A stretch of 64,000 nucleotides of DNA from an uncultured Bacilli bacterium (GCA_944349335.1 CALVMW010000001.1:487671-551670); one strand, 5' to 3'; numbered from the stretch's first letter, positions 8,840-18,580 are shown. The notes: a model not told the origin generated them from the sequence alone. A program made the numbers and translations.

Positions 8840-9832
8840 ATGAAAAAAACATTAAGATTCGTTCCGTTATTCGCTTGCTTAACTCTCTTAGCTAGTTGTG
8901 GTGGAGAATCTACTAATACTTCTAATACTGGTGCTAGCTCTTCTCAAGATACTACTGTAGATTTCGATACAACTCAGGAGATTACTCCTTTAACTAGAGA
9001 TACAAACTCTGGTACAAGAGAAGCTTTCTTTGGTCACATCGACTTAGAAGATGCCGCTAGTGATGATTCGTTATTAACAACCAGCGCTTCTGTCGTGGCT
9101 TCTAATGGCGATATGATCTCTAATCTTGCTACTGATGAATATGCTATCGGTTATTTCTCCTTTGATTCAATAACTAGTGCTACTGATGAAGGAGTTAAAG
9201 TTGTCTCCTTTGAAGGAGTCACTCCTAGTGAAGACACCATCGTCTCAGGTGAATATTCATTAACAAGACACTTTAATTACATTGTCCGTAATGATTTTGG
9301 TGGTGACAGTGTTAAAGAGACAATCGTCGATGCTTTTGTCGCTTATATGGGTACTGCTGAAGGCTTAAATATCATCCAAACAAATGGTGGTGTCGTCGAT
9401 CCTGAAACTATCAATAACGCTCCTACATGGGCAGAAATTTCTGCTAACTATCCTGGTATTTCTGATGACCATTCTGATGTCACTATCAACTTCGGTGGTT
9501 CTACTTCTGTCGAAGAGATCGCTAGACAACTTTCTGCTAGTTTCTCTACTTTAGCTGGAAACTTTATCGCTCATCATGACCACACAGGTTCTGGTGCTGC
9601 TTATAGTGGAACTCAAGGAGACGATGCTGGCACTTTAGATATCGGCTTCTTATCTCGTGAATTTAACGATAGTGAAGTTCCTGCTGAAAATACCTCTGGT
9701 GTCATTTGTACTGATGCTGTCATCATCGGTGTTAATGAAGCTAACCCTCTTACTAATATCACTGCTGATCAGTGCCATAACATTTACGCTCTTGATGGAA
9801 CTATCGACACTTGGGATGATATCTTAGGCTAA
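8840..9832 (+). CDS. pstS: Phosphate-binding lipoprotein PstS, circularly permuted
   Basis: The extracellular phosphate receptor of the Pst ABC importer. ATG 8840 is chosen because AGAGGA lies 10 bases upstream and a signal peptide with lipobox LASC (Cys20) follows directly; an in-frame ATG at 8813 lacks these. The two halves are in reverse order. The segment that is normally C-terminal (RDTNSGTREAF, about residues 53-63) comes first, and the segment that is normally N-terminal (GGSTSVEEIARQ from residue 219, then IGFLSREFND, then NPLTNITADQCHNIY) comes last. Both halves look complete, 330 residues in all. It heads the operon behind the Pho boxes. Confidence 0.85.
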   Translation: MKKTLRFVPLFACLTLLASCGGESTNTSNTGASSSQDTTVDFDTTQEITPLTRDTNSGTREAFFGHIDLEDAASDDSLLTTSASVVASNGDMISNLATDEYAIGYFSFDSITSATDEGVKVVSFEGVTPSEDTIVSGEYSLTRHFNYIVRNDFGGDSVKETIVDAFVAYMGTAEGLNIIQTNGGVVDPETINNAPTWAEISANYPGISDDHSDVTINFGGSTSVEEIARQLSASFSTLAGNFIAHHDHTGSGAAYSGTQGDDAGTLDIGFLSREFNDSEVPAENTSGVICTDAVIIGVNEANPLTNITADQCHNIYALDGTIDTWDDILG

Positions 9833-9833
9833 A

Positions 9834-10916
9834 ATGCAAAGCGATATCATTAAACAGGCAAGGATTGAAATTCAAAGAAAATCGGCATTAAATGCTGAAA
9901 AAAAGAAAAGGAAGGATAAAATCGTCCGCCTTTTCTTTTTTTTCATAACTTGTATCTGTTCTTTAATCATCGTCATCGTCGCTGGCTTTATCATCATCAA
10001 AGGCCTTACACCATTCTTTAAAATTTATACTGAAAATGGTCACACTGGTTCAATGTCCTTCTCCTATTTCTTTACCGGCTTACAATTTAATCATGGTTAT
10101 GATCAAGAGACAGGCACATTTATGTATGGTGTCGGTTTTCTAGTTGTCAATACTCTTTATATCAATCTTATCTCATATATCATCTCAATCCCTACTTCAA
10201 TTTTAACTTCTTTATTCATCGCAAGAATCGCTCCAAAACCATTAAAGAAAATAATATCGACTGGTGTTGATCTTCTTGCAAGTATCCCTTCAGTTATCTT
10301 CGGTATGTTTGGCTTAGGTGTTATTGTTCCTCTTGTTAGAAGCATAGGAAGAGCGATGGGCTTAGCTGGTACATCTGGCATATCTCTATTAGCCGGTGCG
10401 ATCATCTTAGCTTTAATGTCTATGCCGACCATGATTTCAGTTATGGTAACTTCCCTAAATGCAATAGATGAATCACAAATAAAAGCTTCTCTTGCTTTAG
10501 GAGCATCTAAAACACAAACCAACTTTAAAATAGCACTTAAAAACGCCAAGTCTGGTATCTTTGCTGGTATCATCTTAGGAATCGGAAGAGCACTAGGAGA
10601 AGCTACTGCAGTTACAATGGTTACTGGCTCTCCTATCTATGGTATAACCGCTAATCCATTTGATCCGACAGTAACTTTAACAACACAGATGCTATTAGCA
10701 ATCGGTGAAGCGACACCAAACTCTTTAAACTATGATGCTCGTTTCTCAGCAGGTTTAGTCTTATTAGTTATAATCATCCTCATAAATTTCCTCTTAAATA
10801 ACATAAAAGATATTGTCTGTTCTATCGATAGAAAACCTTCTAAAGCTATCATCTTCCTTAAGCAACTATTTACTAATTTTAGGAATCCATGTTATGACCT
10901 TAAAAAGCTTAAATAA
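9834..10916 (+). CDS. pstC: Phosphate ABC transporter permease PstC
   Basis: A membrane subunit of the high-affinity phosphate importer. The 360 residues carry a charged cytoplasmic N-terminus, a first helix near residues 28-55, an extracytoplasmic loop and five further helices. The ABC-coupling (EAA) loop is seen as [18 protein letters not shown] followed by GIILGIGRALGEATAV. It starts one base after the pstS stop without a clear own ribosome binding site, so it probably depends on pstS translation. Confidence 0.95.
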   Translation: MQSDIIKQARIEIQRKSALNAEKKKRKDKIVRLFFFFITCICSLIIVIVAGFIIIKGLTPFFKIYTENGHTGSMSFSYFFTGLQFNHGYDQETGTFMYGVGFLVVNTLYINLISYIISIPTSILTSLFIARIAPKPLKKIISTGVDLLASIPSVIFGMFGLGVIVPLVRSIGRAMGLAGTSGISLLAGAIILALMSMPTMISVMVTSLNAIDESQIKASLALGASKTQTNFKIALKNAKSGIFAGIILGIGRALGEATAVTMVTGSPIYGITANPFDPTVTLTTQMLLAIGEATPNSLNYDARFSAGLVLLVIIILINFLLNNIKDIVCSIDRKPSKAIIFLKQLFTNFRNPCYDLKKLK

Positions 10917-12141
10917 CGAAGCTATCTTCGAAAAAAAGAAAAGATTTAGAGAAAGAGTCAAAGATTTCTTCTCTGTCACTTCAACATATATCTTCTCTTC
11001 TTTTACACTTATAGCTTTAATAGCTATTATCGTTTTTATCTTCTCAAGGGGTTATTCGACACTCTCTTGGGATTTTATAACTGGAGATTATAATCCCACT
11101 ACCTATGTTATTAGAACTGATACTGAAAGTGATGCTGATAGACTAGATAATACTTTTGATTATACCCCAAGAGAAGGAGAATACTTTTCTTCTTTATGGG
11201 GAATAGGATTTATGGATGAAGAAAACAATGTCGGAGAAAAAATAGTCATAATCTCATACGTCGACCCTAATGCTAACATCAATAATATCGTCGATGCTGA
11301 TAATAATCCTTTTACTATCGAAGCAGGAACAACTGTCAATAGCGCATTACTTTATAATGATGAAGGAAGAGTTTCAATCCGTATCGATAAAGGGGCTCAA
11401 GAAGTCGCTAAGCGCTTTGATGAATGTCCTTATATTCTCCAAATGTCACTGACAACAGGAGGAGATGGTATCCGCGGCTCATTTATTTCCACTCTCTACA
11501 TGATAGGCATAACAATGGTTATCGCTCTTCCCTTAGGTATCTCAGCTGCTATTTATTTAGGTGTCTATGCTAAAGAAAATAAAATTACAAAAATGCTTAG
11601 AAATATGATCGACATGATTTCAGGCATCCCTTCCATTATCTTCGGTTTAGTCGGAGGTATTATATTTTTACCGATAGTTGGTGGTAATGGAAATTTAATT
11701 TCTGGATCACTAACTATGGCATTTATGATTTTGCCATTAATTATTAAAACCACCCAAGAATCAATAAAAACAATACCTAAGTCTTTATCTGACGCTTCTT
11801 TAGCTTTAGGAGCTAGTCAAACACAGACAACATTTAAAGTGATTTTACCTAATTCTTTACCCGGAATCTTAACTAGTGCTCTCCTTGGTATTTCTCGTGT
11901 TATCGGTGAAAGTGCCGCTTTAATCTATACATCTGGTGTTGCGATACTCGACACTGTTTCTCCTACCCAAGGAAGCGCAACCTTAGCTGTCCATATCTGG
12001 TCTCTTATGAGCGGAGAAACTCAAAATTATGAGGCATCTTGCGCAATATCAATCATCATTCTAATAATCATCTTAGTATTATCAATAATTATCAAACTGA
12101 TATCATTCATAACTGAAAGAAAGAAAAGGAGGAGAGGCTGA
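10894..12141 (+). CDS. pstA: Phosphate ABC transporter permease PstA with a large extracytoplasmic insert
   Basis: The second permease of the Pst importer. ATG 10894 has AGGA nine bases upstream and overlaps pstC by 23 bp; this gives 415 residues, well above the roughly 280-300 of ordinary PstA. The excess is a polar, acidic segment of about 110 residues between helix 1 (near residues 25-45) and the [15 protein letters not shown] motif. The rest is normal, including the coupling loop [18 protein letters not shown] and [12 protein letters not shown]. The insert faces PstS and could help dock it, which is inference. Confidence 0.92.
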   Translation: MTLKSLNNEAIFEKKKRFRERVKDFFSVTSTYIFSSFTLIALIAIIVFIFSRGYSTLSWDFITGDYNPTTYVIRTDTESDADRLDNTFDYTPREGEYFSSLWGIGFMDEENNVGEKIVIISYVDPNANINNIVDADNNPFTIEAGTTVNSALLYNDEGRVSIRIDKGAQEVAKRFDECPYILQMSLTTGGDGIRGSFISTLYMIGITMVIALPLGISAAIYLGVYAKENKITKMLRNMIDMISGIPSIIFGLVGGIIFLPIVGGNGNLISGSLTMAFMILPLIIKTTQESIKTIPKSLSDASLALGASQTQTTFKVILPNSLPGILTSALLGISRVIGESAALIYTSGVAILDTVSPTQGSATLAVHIWSLMSGETQNYEASCAISIIILIIILVLSIIIKLISFITERKKRRRG

Positions 12142-12926
12142 TGGAAATAAATAGCACCCAGCTTGAAGAAAATAAAGAAGAAGTAGTTTTCAAAATAAAA
12201 GATCTCAACCTCTTCTATTCAAATAAACAAGCTTTAAAAAATATTAATATGAATATCTATAAGAATAAAGTGACGGCTCTTATAGGTCCTTCTGGTTGTG
12301 GTAAGTCCACTTTCCTTCGCTGTTTAAATCGTATGAATGATTTAAATGATGAATGTAAGATAACTGGTCTTATCGAATATGAAGGACAAGATATCAAAGA
12401 TATGAACACGATATTATTAAGAACAAAAGTCGGTATGGTTTTCCAGCAACCTAACCCTTTCCCAATGTCAATTTATGATAATATCGCCTATGGACCTCGC
12501 TGTCAGGGATTAAAAAATAGAGCGACATTAGATGAAATTGTTGTCACTTCATTAAAAGAAGCAGCTTTATATGATGAAGTTAAAGATCGTCTTAGGAAGA
12601 GTTCTCTTTCTTTATCTGGAGGTCAACAACAAAGGCTATGTATCGCTAGATGCTTAGCTTTAGGACCGGATTGTATTTTAATGGATGAACCAACTTCTGC
12701 TCTTGATCCTATCGCTACTAGCAAAGTGGAGGAACTTATCGCAGAGTTAAAAGAAAATTACACAATAATAATAGTCACTCATAATATGCAACAAGCGACA
12801 AGAGTTTCTGACTACACCGCTTTCTTTATGTTAGGTGATCTTATCGAATTTAATAAAACAGAAGAATTTTTCTCTCATCCTAAAGAGAAAAAAAGTTATG
12901 ATTATATTACGGGTAGATTCTCATAA
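12141..12926 (+). CDS. pstB: Phosphate ABC transporter ATP-binding protein PstB
   Basis: The ATPase of the Pst importer, 261 residues. Walker [11 protein letters not shown]-loop region [16 protein letters not shown], signature LSGGQQQR, Walker [14 protein letters not shown] and the switch histidine in VTHNMQQA are all intact. The ATG overlaps the pstA stop by one base and a GGAGAGG-like site precedes it. Confidence 0.98.
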   Translation: MEINSTQLEENKEEVVFKIKDLNLFYSNKQALKNINMNIYKNKVTALIGPSGCGKSTFLRCLNRMNDLNDECKITGLIEYEGQDIKDMNTILLRTKVGMVFQQPNPFPMSIYDNIAYGPRCQGLKNRATLDEIVVTSLKEAALYDEVKDRLRKSSLSLSGGQQQRLCIARCLALGPDCILMDEPTSALDPIATSKVEELIAELKENYTIIIVTHNMQQATRVSDYTAFFMLGDLIEFNKTEEFFSHPKEKKSYDYITGRFS

Positions 12927-12937
12927 GGAGGAAGAAT

Positions 12938-13585
12938 ATGAATATCGATGCTGAATTAAAGATAATCACTGACTCTCTTTATCACATGTATGACTACACT
13001 TTAAATAATTTAAAAGTAGCATTAACCTACTTCCTAGGGAGAGATAATTATGACCCGAATCTCAAAATAGATGATGATATCATCAATGATTTTGAAAGAG
13101 ATGTTGAATCGCTCTGTATGCAGATCCTCTTAAAAGAAAGAGCTTATGCTGGTGATTTAAGAGCGATTTTAGGCTATTTAAAATTAGTTGAAGATATTGA
13201 AAGGATAGCTGATCAAGCTTACGATATAAAAAACTTTGCTGACGATATTAAGAAAAACGATAGAGATGATAAAGTTGAAGAGATCAATAAAATGGTCGAT
13301 ATCGTTTACTCGATGGTTAAAGAAGCTTTTGAAGCATTAGTAAGAATGGATGTAAAAACCGCTGATAATATTATTAAAAGAGATGATATTGTCGATAAGA
13401 TGTATTTAGATATTGAAAATGCTTTAATAGAATTAACAGAGAAAAAAGTTATTACTCCTTATGAAAGTATCAAACTTATCTCTGTTACCAAATATCTAGA
13501 AAGGATAGCTGATCAAACAACAAATATATCTGAATGGACAATCTATATTGTCAACGGATTCCATAAAGATAAGGTGGTAATATGA
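12938..13585 (+). CDS. phoU: Phosphate signalling protein PhoU
   Basis: PhoU links the Pst transporter to the PhoR kinase and damps signalling when phosphate is plentiful. The 215 residues form the two tandem three-helix PhoU repeats, each with an ERIADQ metal-binding motif (LVEDIERIADQAYDIKNF and YLERIADQTTNISEW). AAGGAGG lies just before the ATG. It overlaps the response-regulator gene by 4 bp. Confidence 0.96.
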   Translation: MNIDAELKIITDSLYHMYDYTLNNLKVALTYFLGRDNYDPNLKIDDDIINDFERDVESLCMQILLKERAYAGDLRAILGYLKLVEDIERIADQAYDIKNFADDIKKNDRDDKVEEINKMVDIVYSMVKEAFEALVRMDVKTADNIIKRDDIVDKMYLDIENALIELTEKKVITPYESIKLISVTKYLERIADQTTNISEWTIYIVNGFHKDKVVI

Positions 13586-14271
13586 GCAAACTAATATATT
13601 CAGTCGAAGATGATAAAAACATCGCTAAAATTATTCGTCTCACACTTTCTAAACAAGGATACGAAGTTGAAACTTTTGAAGATGGTACTAGTTTTTTAGA
13701 TGCGATAAATAAAAGAAAACCCGATTTAATTCTCCTTGACTTAATGCTTCCTGATATCGATGGAAATGAACTTATCAAAAAAATAAGAGATAATAAATTT
13801 TATGATGATGTTCTCATCATGATAATCTCCGCTCGTAATAACACTTTAGATAAAGTTGACTCCCTAGATTTAGGAGCAGATGATTTTTTAGAAAAACCTT
13901 TCGATTTACTAGAATTAATAAGCCGCGTCAATGCTAAATTCCGTCGAAAGAAAGATAGCAAAATCATAACTATCGGCAATGTTTCCTTAGATACAGATCG
14001 TTTAATTTGTTATGTCAATAATAATGAAGTTAACATAACAAATGCTGAATTTAAAATTCTCTTAACTTTAATGCAGAGAAGCGATGAAGCTGTTTCTAGA
14101 GAAGAATTATTAAAAATTTTATGGAAAACCGATCAAAATGTTGAAAGTAGAACTATCGATGTCCATATAAATAACATCCGTCAGAAGTTAAAAAAGGAAG
14201 GAAAAAGGATAGTATCTGTCTACGGATACGGATATAGGTATTTAAATGACGAAAAAAAGAATAATCATTGA
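13582..14271 (+). CDS. phoP: OmpR/PhoB-type response regulator (PhoP-like)
   Basis: A 229-residue regulator with a receiver domain (residues 1-120; acidic pair EDD, phospho-acceptor Asp53 in LLDLMLPD, Lys in EKPF) and a C-terminal winged helix (TNAEFKILLTLMQRS, SRTIDVHINNIRQKL, YGYGYRY). It overlaps phoU and phoR, so phosphate sensing, transport and regulation are one transcription unit. It most likely binds the Pho boxes at 8744-8771 and autoregulates. Confidence 0.92.
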   Translation: MSKLIYSVEDDKNIAKIIRLTLSKQGYEVETFEDGTSFLDAINKRKPDLILLDLMLPDIDGNELIKKIRDNKFYDDVLIMIISARNNTLDKVDSLDLGADDFLEKPFDLLELISRVNAKFRRKKDSKIITIGNVSLDTDRLICYVNNNEVNITNAEFKILLTLMQRSDEAVSREELLKILWKTDQNVESRTIDVHINNIRQKLKKEGKRIVSVYGYGYRYLNDEKKNNH

Positions 14272-15931
14272 AACTATCACCTTTTCACTTATTCTTATCA
14301 TCTCCTATATTGCAATTTTCATTGTTCTCTTTTTCTCCTCAAGAGATCAGATGAGAATAAACTTACAAGCTGACTGTCAAGTAGCTGAACGTATTTTTGA
14401 TGGTTCAAATCCGACAGTAACGGGAAAGGAAGTCACCTCTGCCTTTAAAGATAATGACTACCGCATCTCTATTATCACTAGAGAAAAAGATGGAGAATAT
14501 ACAATTATCTACGATAATCATAATATGTATCAATCTAATGAAGATGCCGATGAACTAGACAATATCGACGATTATACAACTAGAAAATCATCCTATGGTT
14601 ATAGTATGGTTTATTATGTGATGCGCGATGAACAGAACCCTTCTTACTATATTAGAGCGGCAATTCGTGAATCAAATGTGTCAGAATTATCATATGATTT
14701 TCTTCTTTATGGTTCTATAGCTTTAATTATCATTCTATTTTTCTATGGCTTATATAAATATAAAGCCTATATCAATGGAATTAAACCTTTGAAAGAAGAA
14801 GTACAAAGATTAGCTTATATTTCAAATATTGACGATACAGGAGAAGAAGACTTACAAGCTTTGACTGAATCAATCGATGTCATTTCTAACAAATTAGTAG
14901 ATGATATTAAAGCTTTAACAAACGAAAGAGAAAAAACAAAGAACATTTTAGATTCAGTCTCCCAAGCTATCATCGCTATCTCAAACTCTGGTAATATCGC
15001 ACTATATAACCTCTCTGCTTCTAAATTATTTAATTATGAAGAAAAAGAAGCTATAAATGAAAATTATCATATACTTAACATCGGTGATGAGTTTAATAAA
15101 AATCTCGATTTAGTCTTACAAGGCAAAATTAAAACTTCCACTTTTGATTGCGTTATAAGAAATATCATCTATAGCTGTGAAATAATTCATACTGATTCTT
15201 CTTGGCTAGATTCTGGCAAAATTGGTGCTGTCATTCTCTTCTCTAATGTTGATGAAGAGAGAAGAATAAATAAAATAAAAAATGACTTTTTCTCAAATGC
15301 TAGTCACGAATTAAAAACTCCTTTAACTTCTATCCTCGGGTACTTAGAACTTATAGATAAAGGTATCTTACAGAATGAAGATGAAAAAGAAGCGATAAGC
15401 GAAAGCATCAAAGAAGCTAAAAAGATGAAAGATCTCTTAAAAGATATGCTTATCATAAATAATTTAGATAGTAATAAACAATTAAAAAAAGAAGAAGTTT
15501 CACTTAAAGAAACAATTGATGAAATAGTTTCTTCACTGCGTCCATTATTATTAAGTAAAGAAATCACAATAACAACAAATGAAGATGACTTTACTATTCT
15601 TGCTGATAAAAAAGATATTGAAAGACTTCTGATCAACTTGATTGAAAATGCTATTAAATATAATAAAGACAAAGGTAAAATTACTATCACTCTTAATTCC
15701 AGCGATAAAACCTTTAAAATTGAAGATACTGGTATCGGTATAGCTAGTGAAAATATCAATCGTATTTTTGAAAGATTCTATCGTGTAGATAATTCAAAAA
15801 CTGATAAAAATATCGAAGGAACTGGTTTAGGCTTAGCAATCTGTAAACATATAGCTCAACTTTATGATTATCAAATTGAAGTTCAATCAAAACTAGCTAT
15901 TGGAACCACTTTTACAGTCCATTTTAAATAG
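14246..15931 (+). CDS. phoR: Membrane sensor histidine kinase (PhoR-like)
   Basis: A 561-residue kinase with helix 1 (about 6-30), an extracytoplasmic sensor region (about 31-150), helix 2 (about 155-173), a PAS-like region (about 225-340), HisKA with His354 in SNASHELKTPLTSI, and a HATPase domain with N-box NLIENAIKYN and G-boxes DTGIGIA and GTGLGLAIC. Order and length match PhoR. It overlaps phoP by 26 bp and closes the phosphate operon. Confidence 0.92.
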   Translation: MTKKRIIIETITFSLILIISYIAIFIVLFFSSRDQMRINLQADCQVAERIFDGSNPTVTGKEVTSAFKDNDYRISIITREKDGEYTIIYDNHNMYQSNEDADELDNIDDYTTRKSSYGYSMVYYVMRDEQNPSYYIRAAIRESNVSELSYDFLLYGSIALIIILFFYGLYKYKAYINGIKPLKEEVQRLAYISNIDDTGEEDLQALTESIDVISNKLVDDIKALTNEREKTKNILDSVSQAIIAISNSGNIALYNLSASKLFNYEEKEAINENYHILNIGDEFNKNLDLVLQGKIKTSTFDCVIRNIIYSCEIIHTDSSWLDSGKIGAVILFSNVDEERRINKIKNDFFSNASHELKTPLTSILGYLELIDKGILQNEDEKEAISESIKEAKKMKDLLKDMLIINNLDSNKQLKKEEVSLKETIDEIVSSLRPLLLSKEITITTNEDDFTILADKKDIERLLINLIENAIKYNKDKGKITITLNSSDKTFKIEDTGIGIASENINRIFERFYRVDNSKTDKNIEGTGLGLAICKHIAQLYDYQIEVQSKLAIGTTFTVHFK

Positions 15932-15951
15932 TATTCTTACTCTTTATAGAG

Positions 15952-15957
15952 TATAAT
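15952..15957 (+). promoter_or_regulatory. TATAAT box immediately before the DUF368-like gene
   Basis: A perfect TATAAT ends 8 bp before ATG 15966. If used as a -10 element, transcription would start within a few bases of the ATG, giving a nearly leaderless mRNA; no Shine-Dalgarno sequence is visible before this ATG. No clear -35 is present. Confidence 0.35.
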
Positions 15958-15965
15958 TATAAAGT

Positions 15966-16994
15966 ATGAAAAAGGCAGTAACTAAGTTAGTATTCTTCTT
16001 TAAATACCTCTTATCTTGTTTTCTTCCTTTACTAAAAGGTTTTTTAGTTGGCCTTTTTTCTAGTTTACCTTTTATTAATAGTCACGATGTTTCTCACCTT
16101 GTCGCTTTAAAAGAGGAAGAAGAAAACGAAGGAAGTATCTTTAAAAACTTTTTAACTCATTTAAAAAATACTTGGCCTATCTTATTAGGTGGTTTACTTG
16201 GTATTATCTTCTTTTTCCTAATTTCCGTTGAATATTTATATACTAGTTATGGTTTTGCAATCTCTTCTTCCTTAGCTTGTTTATCCCTTATTTTTCTTAT
16301 ATCTGAAATTTATTCTTTATATTGTTCAGTAAAAAAAGATAAAAATATTAAATCTTATTTATTCGCTTTAGTTTCTGCTCTTTTAACTTTAATAGTTCTC
16401 CTTATCTTTTATTTTATACCTTCATACTCTGCTATCAAAGTTTTCTTCATTTCATTCATCGCTAGTTTCTCCTTATTCTTCTCTGGCATAAGTTTTGGCT
16501 CATTATTCTTGGTTAGCTCTTCTTATATTGCTTTATCAACAAGGATGAACGACGCCTGTTATTTAATAATTAATTCTAATAATATGAGCACAATTATCAC
16601 TCTTTTATTAGGTTTAATATTTGGTTTTATTGCTAGTTACATCTTAACAAATAAATTTAAAAATTTAACTAAAGAGAAAAACTCAAGTAACATCGTCTAC
16701 TTCTTATTTGGCTTTATTATAAATATGATTGATACAATAAATACACCTCTTTACACTAACATAAATACTTCTGAACTAGCTCAATTATTCGTTATATTAA
16801 CGATGATTCTTGCAAGCATTGGTATCGGCATCGGTTTAACATTCCACAAATATAAGAAAGTTACAATAACTGCGGAAGAAAATAAAAATGAAATAAAAAA
16901 AGAAGAGAAGAAAGAAAATGTTTCTTTTGAATCCTCCTCTGGAATCGATATAAGTAAGCTTAAGGAGATAAAAAATATAGACGATGAGGCTTGA
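15966..16994 (+). CDS. Polytopic membrane protein, divergent DUF368-like
   Basis: A 342-residue protein with about nine hydrophobic helices and a charged C-terminal tail (residues about 300-342). The arrangement, a short GLFSSLPFINSHDVSHLVAL re-entrant-like segment near the start and a repeat-like SFSLFFSGISFGSLFLV segment, resembles the two inverted PGVSGG-type motifs of DUF368 proteins, some of which (PopT) recycle undecaprenyl phosphate. The motifs are degenerate, so family and function are tentative. It follows phoR by 34 bp and overlaps the RsuA gene by 11 bp. Confidence 0.5.
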   Translation: MKKAVTKLVFFFKYLLSCFLPLLKGFLVGLFSSLPFINSHDVSHLVALKEEEENEGSIFKNFLTHLKNTWPILLGGLLGIIFFFLISVEYLYTSYGFAISSSLACLSLIFLISEIYSLYCSVKKDKNIKSYLFALVSALLTLIVLLIFYFIPSYSAIKVFFISFIASFSLFFSGISFGSLFLVSSSYIALSTRMNDACYLIINSNNMSTIITLLLGLIFGFIASYILTNKFKNLTKEKNSSNIVYFLFGFIINMIDTINTPLYTNINTSELAQLFVILTMILASIGIGIGLTFHKYKKVTITAEENKNEIKKEEKKENVSFESSSGIDISKLKEIKNIDDEA

Positions 16995-17703
16995 CCGCTT
17001 TCTCTCACAACAAGGATTAGGCACAAGAAAAGGTGTAAAAAAAATAATTAATGCCTGCCGTGTAAAAGTAAATAATAAAATAGTTACTGATAACACTATC
17101 TACATATATGGGGATGATATTATAACTGTCGATGATAAACAAATAGAAAATCTCCCCTATATAACAATACTTTTAAATAAACCAGAAGGGTATATCTCTT
17201 CTTTAATTGATGAAACTTATCCCTCAATTTTAAATCTTATCCCTGATAGATATAAAAAGCGTGTAAAAATTGTTGGCCGTCTAGATGCTGATACTACTGG
17301 ACTTATCTTACTTACTGATAATGGTGTTTTAAATGCTCGTTTAACTAATCCTAATTATCATATTCAAAAAAGATATAAAGTAGTTGTTAATCATATTTTA
17401 AAACCATCATTAGTTGATATCTTCTCCTCACCGATCGATATTGGAAGAAATGAAGTAGTTCAGCCTGATAAGCTTGAAATAGTTGATGAATATACTGCTT
17501 ATCTTACTATACATGATGGAAAATATCATGAGGTGAAAAGATTATTTGGAAAATTTTCTTATGATGTAGTATCTTTAGAAAGAGTAAACTTAGCTACTCT
17601 ATCTTTAGGCGATTTAAAAAGAGGAGAATGGCGACTCATTCAAGGTGATGAATACATCTCTCTTCTTTCTTCTGTACATCTAAAAAAGGAGGATACTCTA
17701 TGA
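16984..17703 (+). CDS. rsuA: Small-subunit rRNA pseudouridine synthase RsuA-like
   Basis: RsuA isomerises U516 of 16S rRNA. The 239 residues begin with an S4 RNA-binding domain (MRLDRFLSQQGLGTRK) and continue with the catalytic domain, whose Asp lies in GRLDADTTGLILLTDNG; the EVKRLFGK and LKRGEWRLI segments favour RsuA over RluB, whose own homologue is at 19841. It sits in a four-gene run with tight overlaps at both ends. Confidence 0.88.
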   Translation: MRLDRFLSQQGLGTRKGVKKIINACRVKVNNKIVTDNTIYIYGDDIITVDDKQIENLPYITILLNKPEGYISSLIDETYPSILNLIPDRYKKRVKIVGRLDADTTGLILLTDNGVLNARLTNPNYHIQKRYKVVVNHILKPSLVDIFSSPIDIGRNEVVQPDKLEIVDEYTAYLTIHDGKYHEVKRLFGKFSYDVVSLERVNLATLSLGDLKRGEWRLIQGDEYISLLSSVHLKKEDTL

Positions 17704-18188
17704 TCTGTCCAAAATGTGGAAGCATGAGCATAGAATACTGTGATGATAATGAAAATAAAGGTTATCATTGCATAGATTGTAATAAATTATTTGGTTTTTT
17801 AAGTGATGAAGAATTTAAAACACTATATGAAAAACTTGTTTCCTTAAAAATAATCAGAAAATATGTAGATGGTAAAACATATATTGTTAACTTTATACAA
17901 GAAGAAAAAAATAAAATAATTATGCAATCAAGTATCAGTTATCCTAATTACTACATCCCTTATTCAGTCATGGATGTTTCCTTGATGGCTTATCAAATCA
18001 TGGATATCTTATTTAAAAAAATGTACCTTCTTGACTGGGAAGATGATGAGAAAAAAGAAGATTATTACGAAATTACGATAACTTTTAAAGATAAAACGAT
18101 CACAAAGATTGGAAATTCATTAACAACAACATATACTGCTGATTTAGATGAGATGTTCTACGCCTTATTTAAAGAGAAAGAAAAATGA
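17700..18188 (+). CDS. Hypothetical protein with N-terminal zinc ribbon
   Basis: A 162-residue protein. Two CxxC pairs (CPKCGS at residues 3-8 and CIDCNK near 24-29) form a zinc ribbon; the remaining 130 residues are acidic and aromatic with no recognised domain. AAGGAGG lies 6 bases before the ATG. It overlaps both neighbours by 4 bp, so it is probably made together with the next gene. Confidence 0.65.
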   Translation: MICPKCGSMSIEYCDDNENKGYHCIDCNKLFGFLSDEEFKTLYEKLVSLKIIRKYVDGKTYIVNFIQEEKNKIIMQSSISYPNYYIPYSVMDVSLMAYQIMDILFKKMYLLDWEDDEKKEDYYEITITFKDKTITKIGNSLTTTYTADLDEMFYALFKEKEK

Positions 18189-18535
18189 ACAATATCATAT
18201 CTATCGATTTTTGGAAAAGAAGTCCTCTTTCTGTAGATGAAATATTGAAACTTAAAATTGAAGCTAAAGATCAAATTATTCTTAGTTTAAAAGATAAGAA
18301 AAAAATATTAACTGCTGAAGAGTATAAAGATATAGTTGATCATCTTATTAAAGATATCGATATTTTTGCAAATGATCGCTGTTTTAATTACGAAGATAAT
18401 CCTGAAGATTACAGTATATCTTTCTTTATCAACTTGCACTTTGATAATATGACTTATTTTGCTGTTAAAGGTCAAAAGAATAAAACAAAGAATTTTGATA
18501 TACTTCTACATTATTTTGATAAATATTTACAATAA
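18185..18535 (+). CDS. Hypothetical small protein
   Basis: A 116-residue charged cytoplasmic protein without recognised motif. The first half looks helical (SPLSVDEILKLKIEAKDQI), the second aromatic and mixed. It is the last gene of the unit starting at 15966 and is coupled by a 4-bp overlap to the zinc-ribbon protein, suggesting the two act together. Confidence 0.6.
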   Translation: MNNIISIDFWKRSPLSVDEILKLKIEAKDQIILSLKDKKKILTAEEYKDIVDHLIKDIDIFANDRCFNYEDNPEDYSISFFINLHFDNMTYFAVKGQKNKTKNFDILLHYFDKYLQ

Positions 18536-18580
18536 AAAAGGACCCAATTACCATTCTATCTGCGAAAGATAACTGGGTCC
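18534..18580 (-). terminator. Minus-strand terminator ending the ncRNA candidate
   Basis: GGACCCA-TTA pairs with TAA-TGGGTCC as an 11-position stem with one mismatch. The six-base T tract lies on the minus-strand side (plus-strand A at 18534-18539), so it ends leftward transcription. The plus-strand genes stop at 18535 and have no T tract here. Confidence 0.8.

Noticed and set aside
10813-10893. An earlier pstA start giving 442 residues
   Set aside because: The added N-terminus overlaps the coding end of pstC and has no ribosome binding site; ATG 10894 has AGGA.
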